From: Flavobacterium akiainvivens
GTDB taxonomy: Bacteria > Bacteroidota > Bacteroidia > Flavobacteriales > Flavobacteriaceae
DNA length: 64,000 bases
Assembly (NCBI RefSeq): GCF_001278115.1
Contig: NZ_LIYD01000005.1
Coordinates: 3,030,281 to 3,094,280, forward strand
Direction: 5' to 3'
In this document: one piece after another, positions 1-7,647 of the stretch
How positions within the stretch are numbered: the first letter of the stretch is position 1
Layout: each line of letters starts with the position of its first letter
Notes under the pieces: model-generated
Databases searched by the model: none
Seen by the model: the letters and a program-made list of their open reading frames with translations, nothing else
What the model was told of the DNA's origin: nothing
Translations under genes and position numbers: made by a program

Positions 1-86
1 TCGCCTTCGGGGTAATAGTCTTCAAGGTCAAAAACCTGCAGGACGCTATTGGCCACGCGGTTTATTATTTCCATTTCTTCTTCCAT
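1..86 (-). CDS. DUF2480 family protein, N-terminal part only
   Basis: The gene runs off the left edge, so only its first 28 codons are visible, beginning MEEEME. The stretch NRVANSVLQVFDLEDYYPEG is what I recall as the start of DUF2480 proteins of Flavobacteria. Their function is unknown; they are often found beside suf Fe-S assembly genes. Here the nearest suf genes are 12 kb away. The alternative start is the internal Met five codons in. Family recognition is from memory and from a short fragment. Confidence 0.65.
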   Translation of the reverse strand, partial: MEEEMEIINRVANSVLQVFDLEDYYPEG

Positions 87-190
87 AATCCTTACGCTAA
101 AATGTATAACAAAGGTACGGGTTTTTAAAACATAAAAATGCTATACGGTTTCCTGCGCATTACATTAAAAATTTACATTCACAAAACATA

Positions 191-212
191 AGTAAGCGAA
201 CATTCATTTATA
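191..212. promoter_or_regulatory. Candidate TetR operator overlapping the promoter
   Basis: AGTAAGCGAA-CA-TTCATTTATA is an imperfect inverted repeat (6 of 10 arm positions pair) around a GAACATTC core. It overlaps the -7 box of the TetR gene just downstream, the usual place for an autoregulatory TetR operator. Inference only. Confidence 0.35.
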
Positions 213-216
213 TTTG
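209..216 (+). promoter_or_regulatory. Bacteroidota -7 box, TATATTTG
   Basis: TATATTTG matches TAnnTTTG and lies 20 bases before the ATG of the TetR gene, giving a short leader. It would drive the TetR-MFS pair. No clear -33 element was seen. Confidence 0.6.
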
Positions 217-236
217 CAGCGTAAATGTAACTAAAT

Positions 237-827
237 ATGCGCACCCGTAATGCCGATAAGGAAGAGCTTGTAAAAACCAAAGCCAAAGAACTGCTTGTAA
301 ACGAAGGGTTTGAAGGCTTTAGCATGAACAAGCTTGCCCGTGCCTGCGGCATATCGGTAGCTACACTGTACATCTACTACCAGGACAAAGACCACCTTAT
401 TAAGCAAATAGGCGTTGAAATTGGCAAACGGTTTTTTGCCACAGCATTACAGGGTTTCGACCCAAATATGCCTTTTGCACAGGGATTGCGCCAGCAGTGG
501 GAAAACCGTATCAGTTTCCATATGCAAAACAAGCTCGAGGCCGCCTGTTATGAGGTTATACGCCACTCGCCCCATGGCGAATATGTCTTGGAGGAAAGCT
601 TTGGCAGTTTTGGCAGCGTTATGGGGCAGTTTTGCCACAACGCCATACAGCGCGGCGAGCTGGTGCCCCTTACCATGGAGGTGTTTTGGAGCATTGCCTA
701 TGGCCCGCTATACAACATGCTCAAGTTTGATACCGAAGGCAAGAGCCTGGGCAAAAAACCATTTGCATTTACAAACCAAATGAAGGATGAAGCGCTTCGG
801 GTTGTTATAAAAGCGCTTACCCCATAG
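237..827 (+). CDS. TetR/AcrR family transcriptional regulator
   Basis: A 196-residue protein of normal TetR length. Residues about 27-47 form the helix-turn-helix (FSMNKLARACGISVATLYIY), where the ATLYxYYxxKDxL signature is typical of the family; the rest is the variable ligand-binding helical domain. Such proteins repress an adjacent exporter until an effector binds. The MFS transporter follows after 51 bases on the same strand, so the pair is probably one operon controlled by this repressor. An imperfect palindrome overlaps its promoter. The ligand cannot be deduced. The start is fixed by the -7 box ending 20 bases upstream. Confidence 0.9.
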   Translation: MRTRNADKEELVKTKAKELLVNEGFEGFSMNKLARACGISVATLYIYYQDKDHLIKQIGVEIGKRFFATALQGFDPNMPFAQGLRQQWENRISFHMQNKLEAACYEVIRHSPHGEYVLEESFGSFGSVMGQFCHNAIQRGELVPLTMEVFWSIAYGPLYNMLKFDTEGKSLGKKPFAFTNQMKDEALRVVIKALTP

Positions 828-878
828 TTCAGTCACCAATCAAAAATTATCAATCATCATTCAATTTTTCAACCTGAA

Positions 879-2159
879 ATGGAAAAGCAAAAATCAACTG
901 CGCTAACCTCTTACCAGTGGTTTGTAGTTATAATACTGGCACTTACGCAGTTTACCGTAATACTCGATTTTATGGTAATGTCGCCCATGGGCGATATCCT
1001 TATGAAATCACTCAATATGTCTACCCAACAGTTTGGTATAGCCGTTTCGGCTTATGCATTCAGCGCCGGGGCATCGGGCCTGCTAACGGCCGGTTTTGCC
1101 GATAAGTTTGACCGTAAAAAGCTGCTGCTGTTCTTTTACATAGGTTTTACAATTGGCACCGTGTTTTGCGGCCTGGCAGAATCGTATACCCAAATGGTGG
1201 CAGCACGCATTTTTACCGGCCTTTTTGGCGGGGTAATAGGCTCTATATCAATGGCCATTGTAACCGATATTTTCACCCTGCAGCAGCGTGGCCGCGTTAT
1301 GGGTGTAATACAAATGGGCTTTGGCGTAAGCCAGGTTATGGGCATACCCGTAGGGCTTTGGGTAGCCAACCACTTTGGCTGGCATACTACATTTATTGTC
1401 GTTGCTGCATTAGCGGCCCTTATTGCCATACTGATTGTAGCCGTACTGAAACCGGTTAACGCCCACCTTGCTATAAAGCATGACCGTTCTCCGCTAACGC
1501 ACCTGCTCAACACGCTTAAAAACAGGGATTACCGCATAGCCTTTAGTTCTACCGCGCTGCTCTCTATAGGCGGTTTTATGATGATGCCTTTTGGCAGCAC
1601 CTTTGCCGTAAACAACCTGGGGGTAAGCGATGTTGACCTGCCCCTGGTGTTTATGTACGCCGGCATCGCCACACTGATAGCCATGCCTTTTATGGGCTTT
1701 TTGAGTGACAGGGTTAATAAGTTCAGGCTGTTTGCTGTAGCATGCCTTTGGGCAACAGGTGTAATACTCGTATACACCCACATGGGCAACATAGCCTTTG
1801 GACTTGTGGTTACCTTCAACATACTTATGATGGTGGGCATTACAGGCCGCATGGTGCCCAGTACCACCCTGGTAAGCGGTGTACCCGCCATGCAGGACAG
1901 GGGTGCCTTTATGAGCATTAACGCATCATTACAGCAAATATCAGGCGGTATAGGTGCCGTTATAGGCGGCCTTATTGTGGTGCAGCCCACCAAAGCAAGC
2001 CCATTGGAACATTATGAAATTGTGGGCTATATTGTAGCGGTCATTACCTTTGTAAGCATTGGGCTTATGTACAGGGTAGACAGGCTGGTAAAGCGCAAAG
2101 CCACCCAGCAGCCGCTTAACAACATACAGGATAAGGATATTGCGGTAGTGGAAGCATAA
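879..2159 (+). CDS. MFS transporter, DHA1-like drug/metabolite exporter
   Basis: This 426-residue inner-membrane protein has about 12 hydrophobic segments. The first membrane segment ends LDFMVMSPMGD, and the loop after segment 2 reads GFADKFDRKKLLL (residues 72-84), the MFS motif A. Segment 5 carries the glycine-rich GFGVSQVMGIPVG, similar to motif C of drug:proton antiporters. The charged tail is cytoplasmic. Its position behind a TetR gene supports an efflux role induced by its substrate. The specific substrate is unknown; arabinose- or sugar-efflux MFS proteins have similar architecture. Confidence 0.88.
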   Translation: MEKQKSTALTSYQWFVVIILALTQFTVILDFMVMSPMGDILMKSLNMSTQQFGIAVSAYAFSAGASGLLTAGFADKFDRKKLLLFFYIGFTIGTVFCGLAESYTQMVAARIFTGLFGGVIGSISMAIVTDIFTLQQRGRVMGVIQMGFGVSQVMGIPVGLWVANHFGWHTTFIVVAALAALIAILIVAVLKPVNAHLAIKHDRSPLTHLLNTLKNRDYRIAFSSTALLSIGGFMMMPFGSTFAVNNLGVSDVDLPLVFMYAGIATLIAMPFMGFLSDRVNKFRLFAVACLWATGVILVYTHMGNIAFGLVVTFNILMMVGITGRMVPSTTLVSGVPAMQDRGAFMSINASLQQISGGIGAVIGGLIVVQPTKASPLEHYEIVGYIVAVITFVSIGLMYRVDRLVKRKATQQPLNNIQDKDIAVVEA

Positions 2160-2203
2160 GTTGGGAGAAATTCCAAAAAACAAAATTCAAATTACAAACA
2201 GGC

Positions 2204-2244
2204 TACGCTATATGTTTGGTTTTTAAACCTATACATATAGCGTA
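2204..2244. terminator. Hairpin after the MFS gene
   Basis: TACGCTATATGT (2204-2215) and ACATATAGCGTA (2233-2244) are a perfect 12-base inverted repeat. The 17-base spacer contains a second small palindrome, GGTTT-tt-AAACC. There is no T-run after the stem, so it is either a weak terminator of the TetR-MFS unit or an operator for the next gene, whose -7 box begins 7 bases later. Confidence 0.45.
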
Positions 2245-2250
2245 ATTTGT

Positions 2251-2258
2251 TATATTTG
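2251..2258 (+). promoter_or_regulatory. -7 box TATATTTG
   Basis: Exact TAnnTTTG match, 17 bases before the start codon of the secreted protein at 2276. Confidence 0.6.
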
Positions 2259-2275
2259 GATAAATTCTCCTCAAA

Positions 2276-3475
2276 ATGAAACTGTTATACTTCCTTCTTT
2301 TGCCTTTGCTGCTGGCGGCACAGCCCAAAGACAGCCTGCCGGTTAAAGCCTTTACTTTTACCCGTGCACATTATAAAAATTTTGTAATCGATAAAACGGG
2401 GCTTGTATTTGCCGTTACAGCCGGCGACAGCCTCATTATCTGGGATATTAAAGAGGGCAGCTACTCTGTTGAAAAGGGCATTGCTGCTGTGGCCAAACAC
2501 GCATCGGGCAATACAGTTAGTGTTACCACAAAAGGGCAGATACACTTTAAGGGGCGCGTGCTTGATTCGGTTATAAATGCGGGCAGTATACGTAATTTGT
2601 TTATGTATAAAGATATGCCTGTAGTAATTACATCAAGAGGTGTATATTATGACGGCTCAAGGTATTACCCTGAAGACCAAAAGGCATTGCAGGAAATGAC
2701 AGTACGCACCCAGGGGAAAAGACACTTTTTAACAGGCAGCCTGCAATATTTAGATGCCAACGGAAAGTTATGGTTTTGCTACGACCGTGGCGAATTTGGT
2801 GGCGGTATTGCTTTTTTTGACCTGAACACCAGGAAATTTACCGCTGCCGATAACCTGTACTTTATGTATGATGACAAGTATGAAGATGATGAATCGAGAA
2901 ACCGTAACCCGGGCGATGCAGTACTGTTTGCAGAATTTCCTGAATATGTAAAAATTACCGAAACCGATACCCTTTATAAATTTCCATATGATCTATATAT
3001 AAATCACATGAAAGGTATTGCAGAAGATGGTGAGGGCAATTTTTTGCTATCAGAAAGCCTCATGCACTTTTTTCTTGACGGAAACATTACCCTGCTTGAA
3101 AAGAGTATTTATGACGGTTTTTATAAGATAAACAGGCTTAAAGGTTTAATAGGCTATGAAACCTTAACTAATGATCTTGGTATACACAAAATCACAACCG
3201 AATACATAGGCCCTACAGCTTACAACCCTTTTGACAACCATTTTTATTACTATGGCAGCGATGGCTTTTTCAGGATTAGTAAAGAGAATGAAAAATATAA
3301 GAAAGAGCTGCTTTTTAAACCTTCGCTCATGTGGGATTATGGCATGCCGCATGCTGTTGGCGCGCAAATGAACGTTACCAAATTTGAGTTTATCGCACCC
3401 GGCGAAGTTATATTCTTAACCACAAACAGCGGCATTGGGTATTACAACGGTAAACAAATTACCTATTACAGGTAA
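2276..3475 (+). CDS. Secreted protein of unknown function, possibly beta-propeller
   Basis: A 399-residue protein with an N-terminal Sec signal (MKLLYFLLLPLLLAAQ, cleavage likely near residue 16) and no lipobox. The body is rich in aromatic residues, Gly and Asp with repeated short beta-type blocks (for example GLVFAVTAGDSLIIWDI and GKLWFCYDRGEFGGGIAFFD), which suggests a WD40-like or two-component-regulator-type propeller. No catalytic motif is visible. It has its own promoter and is convergent with hmuS, so it appears monocistronic. I do not recognise a named family. Confidence 0.75.
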   Translation: MKLLYFLLLPLLLAAQPKDSLPVKAFTFTRAHYKNFVIDKTGLVFAVTAGDSLIIWDIKEGSYSVEKGIAAVAKHASGNTVSVTTKGQIHFKGRVLDSVINAGSIRNLFMYKDMPVVITSRGVYYDGSRYYPEDQKALQEMTVRTQGKRHFLTGSLQYLDANGKLWFCYDRGEFGGGIAFFDLNTRKFTAADNLYFMYDDKYEDDESRNRNPGDAVLFAEFPEYVKITETDTLYKFPYDLYINHMKGIAEDGEGNFLLSESLMHFFLDGNITLLEKSIYDGFYKINRLKGLIGYETLTNDLGIHKITTEYIGPTAYNPFDNHFYYYGSDGFFRISKENEKYKKELLFKPSLMWDYGMPHAVGAQMNVTKFEFIAPGEVIFLTTNSGIGYYNGKQITYYR

Positions 3476-3598
3476 ACCGTTTTTTACCCCTACGTAAAGC
3501 ACTTCAATGCGCCTCTAAAAAAACTTTGCGCCTTCTTTGTGCATCTTCAAAAGCCATCGCAAATAATCTGTGTAAATCATTTAAATCTGTGGCAATGT

Positions 3599-3619
3599 GA
3601 GACACATTCAATGTGTCTC
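3599..3619. repeat. Dispersed hairpin repeat GAGACACATT/AATGTGTCTC
   Basis: GAGACACATT-C-AATGTGTCTC is a perfect palindrome with 10-base arms. A second copy with a longer loop occurs near 48604-48640. The sequence just upstream (about 3515-3597) carries the CACAAAG- and AATCTGTG-type words seen in other gaps of this window. Confidence 0.6.
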
Positions 3620-3631
3620 TACAAACAAAAA

Positions 3632-3657
3632 AAGCCGCCCCTTTGCAGAGGCGACTT
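3632..3657 (-). terminator. Terminator of the hmuTUVS operon
   Basis: AAGCCGCC/GGCGACTT pair with one mismatch; on the minus strand the stem is followed by a T-run (3625-3631). It lies 30 bases after the hmuS stop codon. Confidence 0.65.
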
Positions 3658-3686
3658 AACACTAAACTAAATATACCTAGTAAAAA

Positions 3687-4724
3687 TTACAGGGCCGCTA
3701 CAATATCCCTCCACTCCTGTAGTTCAGGAACACCCGGCTTGCGCTTGCCAAAGAACTGTACGATAATATCGCCCATTTCGTTAAATACCTCAATAGCGGT
3801 AACTTCGCCGTCTTCGGTAGGCTTGCGCACCACCCATGTCTGGGCAATTTTCTCGGTGTCAAGGTGCAGGTTAAAATCAGGGTCCATTACATTAAACCAT
3901 TGGTTGTGCCACATGGTTTTGCGCACACGGCCTGTGTGTATTTGTATGTTGCCGCGGTTGCCCACAAAGCACATAATAGGCGTTTTGGTTTCGGCCGCAG
4001 CCTCAAGCATTTTTACAACACCTTCTTTTTCAATTTTTTTAGCAAGGTGCTCGTTTGGCGCAAGGCGAAGCGCCTGTGTGCGGGTAACACCAAATTTTTT
4101 CAGCATACCAAAGAACGCGTGCGTATCTTTAAGGCCTGTCCATGCTTCCTGGAAAGCTGCCACATCTATTTCAGAATCCGGCTTTTCTTCCACGTTTACA
4201 ACAACTTCAGTAACCGGCTCTTCTGTAGACTGGTTGTCTGATGTGTATTTTTGTACCAGTACGTCAAACGCCTCGGCATTACTGTCGGCCGTAAGGTAAA
4301 TTTTGTGTATGGCAAGGCCGTCTTTACCAAAGAACTGAAGGCTCTTGCGGTCGCCGTGCTCACCTTTTTCGCTTACGGCAAAGGCTTTATCCCAATGCGT
4401 AAGGAAAATCCTCATATCGATATCTTCACCCACAAACAGGCTTGCAAACGGGCTGCTGAAGTCAGGGTTAAGATAAACACCTTTGCGCTCGTGCACGCAC
4501 TCATCGTTGCGCGTAAGGCCCATTACTTTGCCAAGGCTTTCTACCTCTGTAAGTATGTTGGCAAATTCCGGGCGCAGGCGTACAACCTCTTCGCCTACCT
4601 GTGTGGCAAGAAGCTCTGCCTCGCTAACGCCAAGTTTTTCGGCGGCATTACGGATGCGAAGGTGTGGGTTTTCTGCTTTCAGGGCATCCCACTGCTGTTT
4701 TAGTGTGTTGGTGATGGTACTCAT
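3687..4724 (-). CDS. hmuS: HmuS/HemS family haem-degrading or haem-handling factor
   Basis: A 345-residue cytoplasmic protein of the HemS/ChuS family (about 340-350 residues), built from two related halves (about 1-165 and 185-345). The C-terminal stretch WVVRKPTEDGEVTAIEVFNE followed by GDIIVQFFGKRKPG and a final EWRDIVAAL is a family hallmark. HemS proteins bind haem arriving from the ABC importer and store, transfer or degrade it to release iron. It is the last gene of hmuTUVS, 13 bases after hmuV. The linker around residues 163-185 is acidic and low-complexity. Whether it is enzymatic cannot be read from sequence. Confidence 0.92.
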   Translation of the reverse strand: MSTITNTLKQQWDALKAENPHLRIRNAAEKLGVSEAELLATQVGEEVVRLRPEFANILTEVESLGKVMGLTRNDECVHERKGVYLNPDFSSPFASLFVGEDIDMRIFLTHWDKAFAVSEKGEHGDRKSLQFFGKDGLAIHKIYLTADSNAEAFDVLVQKYTSDNQSTEEPVTEVVVNVEEKPDSEIDVAAFQEAWTGLKDTHAFFGMLKKFGVTRTQALRLAPNEHLAKKIEKEGVVKMLEAAAETKTPIMCFVGNRGNIQIHTGRVRKTMWHNQWFNVMDPDFNLHLDTEKIAQTWVVRKPTEDGEVTAIEVFNEMGDIIVQFFGKRKPGVPELQEWRDIVAAL

Positions 4725-4737
4725 ATGCTGATAATAA

Positions 4738-5514
4738 TTAAGTTCCGAAGATAATTAAAGGATTTTGATTTACAGGGTTGGCACATATAGTGCACGGAAA
4801 GTTGTATACCTGGCTAATGGTTTCGCGCGTAAAGACTTCGCCCGGCACATCATGAGCCACAATACGGCCTTTTTTAAGCAGCATAACCGTATCGGCAAAC
4901 TGTGCGGCCAGGTTAAGGTCGTGCAGCACCATAACAGCGGTGTTGCCACGCTGTGTAAATTTTTTAATGGTGTGCAGTATGCGGTGCTGGTGCAGCACAT
5001 CAAGGTTGTTAAGCGGCTCATCTAAAAACACAAGCTTGTTATCAACATCGTTATCCAGCTGGGCAAGTACCCGCGCCAGGTGCACGCGCTGTTTTTCGCC
5101 ACCGCTAAGCGAGTTATATTCACGCCCGGCAAGCGGTGCCACATCAGTTTCTTCCATGGCGGCCTGCACGGCATCTATATCGGTTTGGTGCGGGGTGGCA
5201 TTAAAATAAGGGTAGCGGCCCATCATTACCACATCTTTTACAGACAGAGGTATATCAGGGCTGTTGCTTTGCGAAAACTTGGCCTTGTTGTGTGCCAGCT
5301 CGCGCTCATCCCAGTCTTTAAAGGTTTTCTTTTTAAAGATAATGGGTTCGCTGCCTTTGCCCATTTCGTTAGCCAGCACGCTAAGCAGCGTACTTTTACC
5401 GGCACCGTTAGGCCCCACAATAACCAGCAGCTCGCCGTGGTTTACCTCAACGTTTATACCTTCGAGTATGGTAAACCTGCGATGCGCATAAGATATGTTG
5501 GTAGCCTGTAACAT
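4738..5514 (-). CDS. hmuV: Haem ABC transporter ATP-binding protein HmuV
   Basis: A 258-residue ABC ATPase. Walker A GPNGAGKST is at 34-42, the signature LSGGEKQR at 136-143, Walker B LVFLDEP at 161-167, and the switch His in MVLHDLN near 198. It powers import of haem (or haem-derived iron) through the HmuU permease. Its first codon overlaps the end of hmuU, so the two are translationally coupled. The FecE/BtuD/HmuV subfamily is assigned from the hmuS and hmuT neighbours; by itself it could serve any siderophore-type importer. Confidence 0.93.
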   Translation of the reverse strand: MLQATNISYAHRRFTILEGINVEVNHGELLVIVGPNGAGKSTLLSVLANEMGKGSEPIIFKKKTFKDWDERELAHNKAKFSQSNSPDIPLSVKDVVMMGRYPYFNATPHQTDIDAVQAAMEETDVAPLAGREYNSLSGGEKQRVHLARVLAQLDNDVDNKLVFLDEPLNNLDVLHQHRILHTIKKFTQRGNTAVMVLHDLNLAAQFADTVMLLKKGRIVAHDVPGEVFTRETISQVYNFPCTICANPVNQNPLIIFGT

Positions 5515-6548
5515 TACATTTGTTTTCTGTTCCTTATAAGGATCATCATAAAAATGGGTGCGCCCATAAAAGCGGTTAGCACCCCAATGGGCAATTCGCC
5601 CGGTGCAGCCACAGTACGGCTTATGGTATCGGCACTAAGCATAAGTATAGCACCCCAAACCGCCGCCAGCGGCAATATTATGTGGTAGTTGCTCTTAAAT
5701 ATAAGCCTTAAGATATAAGGCACTATAAGCCCCACAAAGCTTATGGTACCGGCAAATGCCACGCTGGTGCCCACCATAAGGGCGGTTAGCACCACAATTT
5801 GTTTTTTAATCCGTTCAACAGGTATACCCAGGTGCTGTGCATCGCGTTCGCCCAGCATCATGGCATTAAGCGCTTTGCCTTTTTTTATGAGCATGCTGTA
5901 TGCAACCAAAACCACCAGCGCCAGTATGGCACATTTTATCCAGGTTGCCCCGGCAAGGCTGCCCAGGTTCCAGAAGGTAAGGTCGCGCAGCTCATCATCT
6001 TTTGCAAAGTAAATCAAAAGCCCCATAACGGCAAAGCCTATTGCCGTAATAGCCACACCACTTAACAGCATCATAACAATGTTGGTGCGCCCGCCCTGCG
6101 TTGAGATGCGGTATACCAGTATCATGGTTATAAGCGCGCCTGCAAAAGCCATAACGCTCAGTAGTGAATAATGCAGCGCCTCGGGTATATAAGGCTTTAT
6201 GTAGCTGCCCAAAACAATGGTAACAGCCGCAAAAAGCGATGCCCCTGCGGTAATGCCCAGCAAATCGGGCGTGGCAAGCGGGTTGCGGAACATACCCTGC
6301 AGGCACGTGCCGCTAACAGCCAGTGCACTACCTATAAGTATACCCATAGCAATGCGCGGCAGGCGCAAATCCATAAGCACAAAGCGTTCAGATGCGTCTA
6401 TGCTGCCATCGTTAGTCCATATCCCGCTGAATATTTCTAAGAACGAATGTTTTTCAAATACAAACACCCCGCTGTACAGCGACCACACTGCCAGCCCGGC
6501 CAGCAGTGCAAAACTTAACAACAGGTATAAAAAGAGCTTATTCTGCAT
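5514..6548 (-). CDS. hmuU: Haem/iron ABC transporter permease HmuU (FecCD family)
   Basis: A 344-residue inner-membrane protein with about 10 hydrophobic segments, the normal size for FecCD/BtuC permeases. Visible family marks are LRLPRIAMGILIGSALAVSG after the first periplasmic region, FRNPLATPDLLGITAGA, and near the C terminus GTISFVGLIVPYILRLIF followed by LPIGVLTAFMGAPIFMMIL. It forms the homodimeric channel between HmuT and HmuV. It overlaps hmuT upstream and hmuV downstream by one base, so the three are co-translated. Confidence 0.94.
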   Translation of the reverse strand: MQNKLFLYLLLSFALLAGLAVWSLYSGVFVFEKHSFLEIFSGIWTNDGSIDASERFVLMDLRLPRIAMGILIGSALAVSGTCLQGMFRNPLATPDLLGITAGASLFAAVTIVLGSYIKPYIPEALHYSLLSVMAFAGALITMILVYRISTQGGRTNIVMMLLSGVAITAIGFAVMGLLIYFAKDDELRDLTFWNLGSLAGATWIKCAILALVVLVAYSMLIKKGKALNAMMLGERDAQHLGIPVERIKKQIVVLTALMVGTSVAFAGTISFVGLIVPYILRLIFKSNYHIILPLAAVWGAILMLSADTISRTVAAPGELPIGVLTAFMGAPIFMMILIRNRKQM

Positions 6549-7429
6549 TATTTAAGCAGCGCGTTCAAAGCCTTAGCCGCTTCGCCCGTACGAGGGCCAA
6601 AGTTGGTAAGCAAACCGCCATCCATTGTAATAATTTTTTTGTTTTTACCGGCGTTGGTTTTATCAACACCCGGCAGTTTAAGCACACCTGCTTCACCGTT
6701 TACGCTTTGTGCACCACTGTCAAACAACAGTATATAGTCAGGGTTTGCAGTAACAACGGCTTCAGGTGTAAGGGGCTTGTAATCGGCAAAACCGGTAATG
6801 GCATTTTCGCCACCTGCAAGCTGAATCATAGCCTCAATAGGTGTGCCAGAACCGCTTACCATAAGCATATTTGCACCACGGGCATAAATAAACAGTACTT
6901 TAGGCGCTTTTTCAGGCTTGGTTACACCGGCAAGGTCGGTATCAATTTTGTCCTGAACGGCCTTAATATCTTCATGGCCCAGTTCTTTAGCCACATCGGC
7001 AATCAGTTTTTTAGCACCGTCTTTTGTAAACTCCTGCTTAAAGATAACGGCCTTAACACCGCTGGCTTTTATTTTAGCCGTAAGGTCGGGCGTAAGGTCT
7101 TTTTCTGTACCGAAGATAATGGTTGGCTTAAGCTCCATAATACCTTCTATAGAAACACCGTGTGCCACGTGGCCCAGGTCTTTAGCCGTTGTCTTAACGC
7201 TTTCAGGATAGGTAGAGGTTACATCTACACCCACAATGTTTTTTTCGTGGCCCAGCGCAGCAATTACCTCGGTAACAGCGCCGTTAAGCGACACAATGCG
7301 GCTTACGTCATTCTTTACAATAGTATCTTTAGCGGTGGTCTCGCCTTCAGCAGGCTTGGCGCCTTCATTTTTACAAGAAACCGTGGCAAGCACAAGTATT
7401 GCCGCCAGTAGTGAAGTTATTTTTTTCAT
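6548..7429 (-). CDS. hmuT: Haem-binding ABC transporter lipoprotein HmuT
   Basis: A 293-residue substrate-binding protein of the class III (FepB/BtuF/HmuT) fold. The lipoprotein signal ends ATVSC with Cys19, so it is anchored to the inner membrane. The core starts at RIVSLNGAVTEVIAALGHE, the usual beginning of the N-terminal lobe in HmuT/BtuF proteins. It delivers haem to HmuUV. It is the first gene of hmuTUVS and has a minus-strand -7 box 35 bases upstream, with a candidate iron-regulator site behind it. Confidence 0.92.
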   Translation of the reverse strand: MKKITSLLAAILVLATVSCKNEGAKPAEGETTAKDTIVKNDVSRIVSLNGAVTEVIAALGHEKNIVGVDVTSTYPESVKTTAKDLGHVAHGVSIEGIMELKPTIIFGTEKDLTPDLTAKIKASGVKAVIFKQEFTKDGAKKLIADVAKELGHEDIKAVQDKIDTDLAGVTKPEKAPKVLFIYARGANMLMVSGSGTPIEAMIQLAGGENAITGFADYKPLTPEAVVTANPDYILLFDSGAQSVNGEAGVLKLPGVDKTNAGKNKKIITMDGGLLTNFGPRTGEAAKALNALLK

Positions 7430-7463
7430 TGGTTAATGTTGTATAAGTGTATAAAATTGCAGG

Positions 7464-7471
7464 CAAATGTA
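7464..7471 (-). promoter_or_regulatory. -7 box TACATTTG of hmuTUVS
   Basis: The plus-strand CAAATGTA reads TACATTTG on the minus strand, an exact TAnnTTTG match, 35 bases before the hmuT start. Confidence 0.6.
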
Positions 7472-7473
7472 AT

Positions 7474-7504
7474 CCCTTTTATTTAGAATGAAAAAAAATA
7501 AGGG
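7474..7504. promoter_or_regulatory. Candidate iron-repressor site upstream of hmuT
   Basis: CCCTTTTATTT and AAAAATAAGGG form an imperfect inverted repeat (9 of 11 positions) enclosing ATTTAGAAT. The half-site ATTCTAAAT (minus strand) recurs at the hmuR promoter. Position, just upstream of the -7 box, suits a Fur-type repressor. Motif identity is not proven. Confidence 0.35.
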
Positions 7505-7647
7505 TTAAAATAAGGTAACGCGCAACGGCTTTTGTGTGATATTAAAATTATGTATCCGTGCATCTGGCGGGTAAACTAAATCGTTATAATGGCAATTTTT
7601 ATACCTTTAGCGCCATAAAATAACCACATTCGCAAATAATTAAAACA

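Noticed and set aside
3613..4299. Plus-strand open frame of 228 codons
   Set aside because: Antisense to hmuS and rich in Ser/Thr in a way typical of shadow frames.
6506..7411. Long plus-strand open frame of 301 codons
   Set aside because: It lies antisense to hmuT, which has a full set of family motifs and a lipoprotein signal. The frame is a by-product of codon usage.
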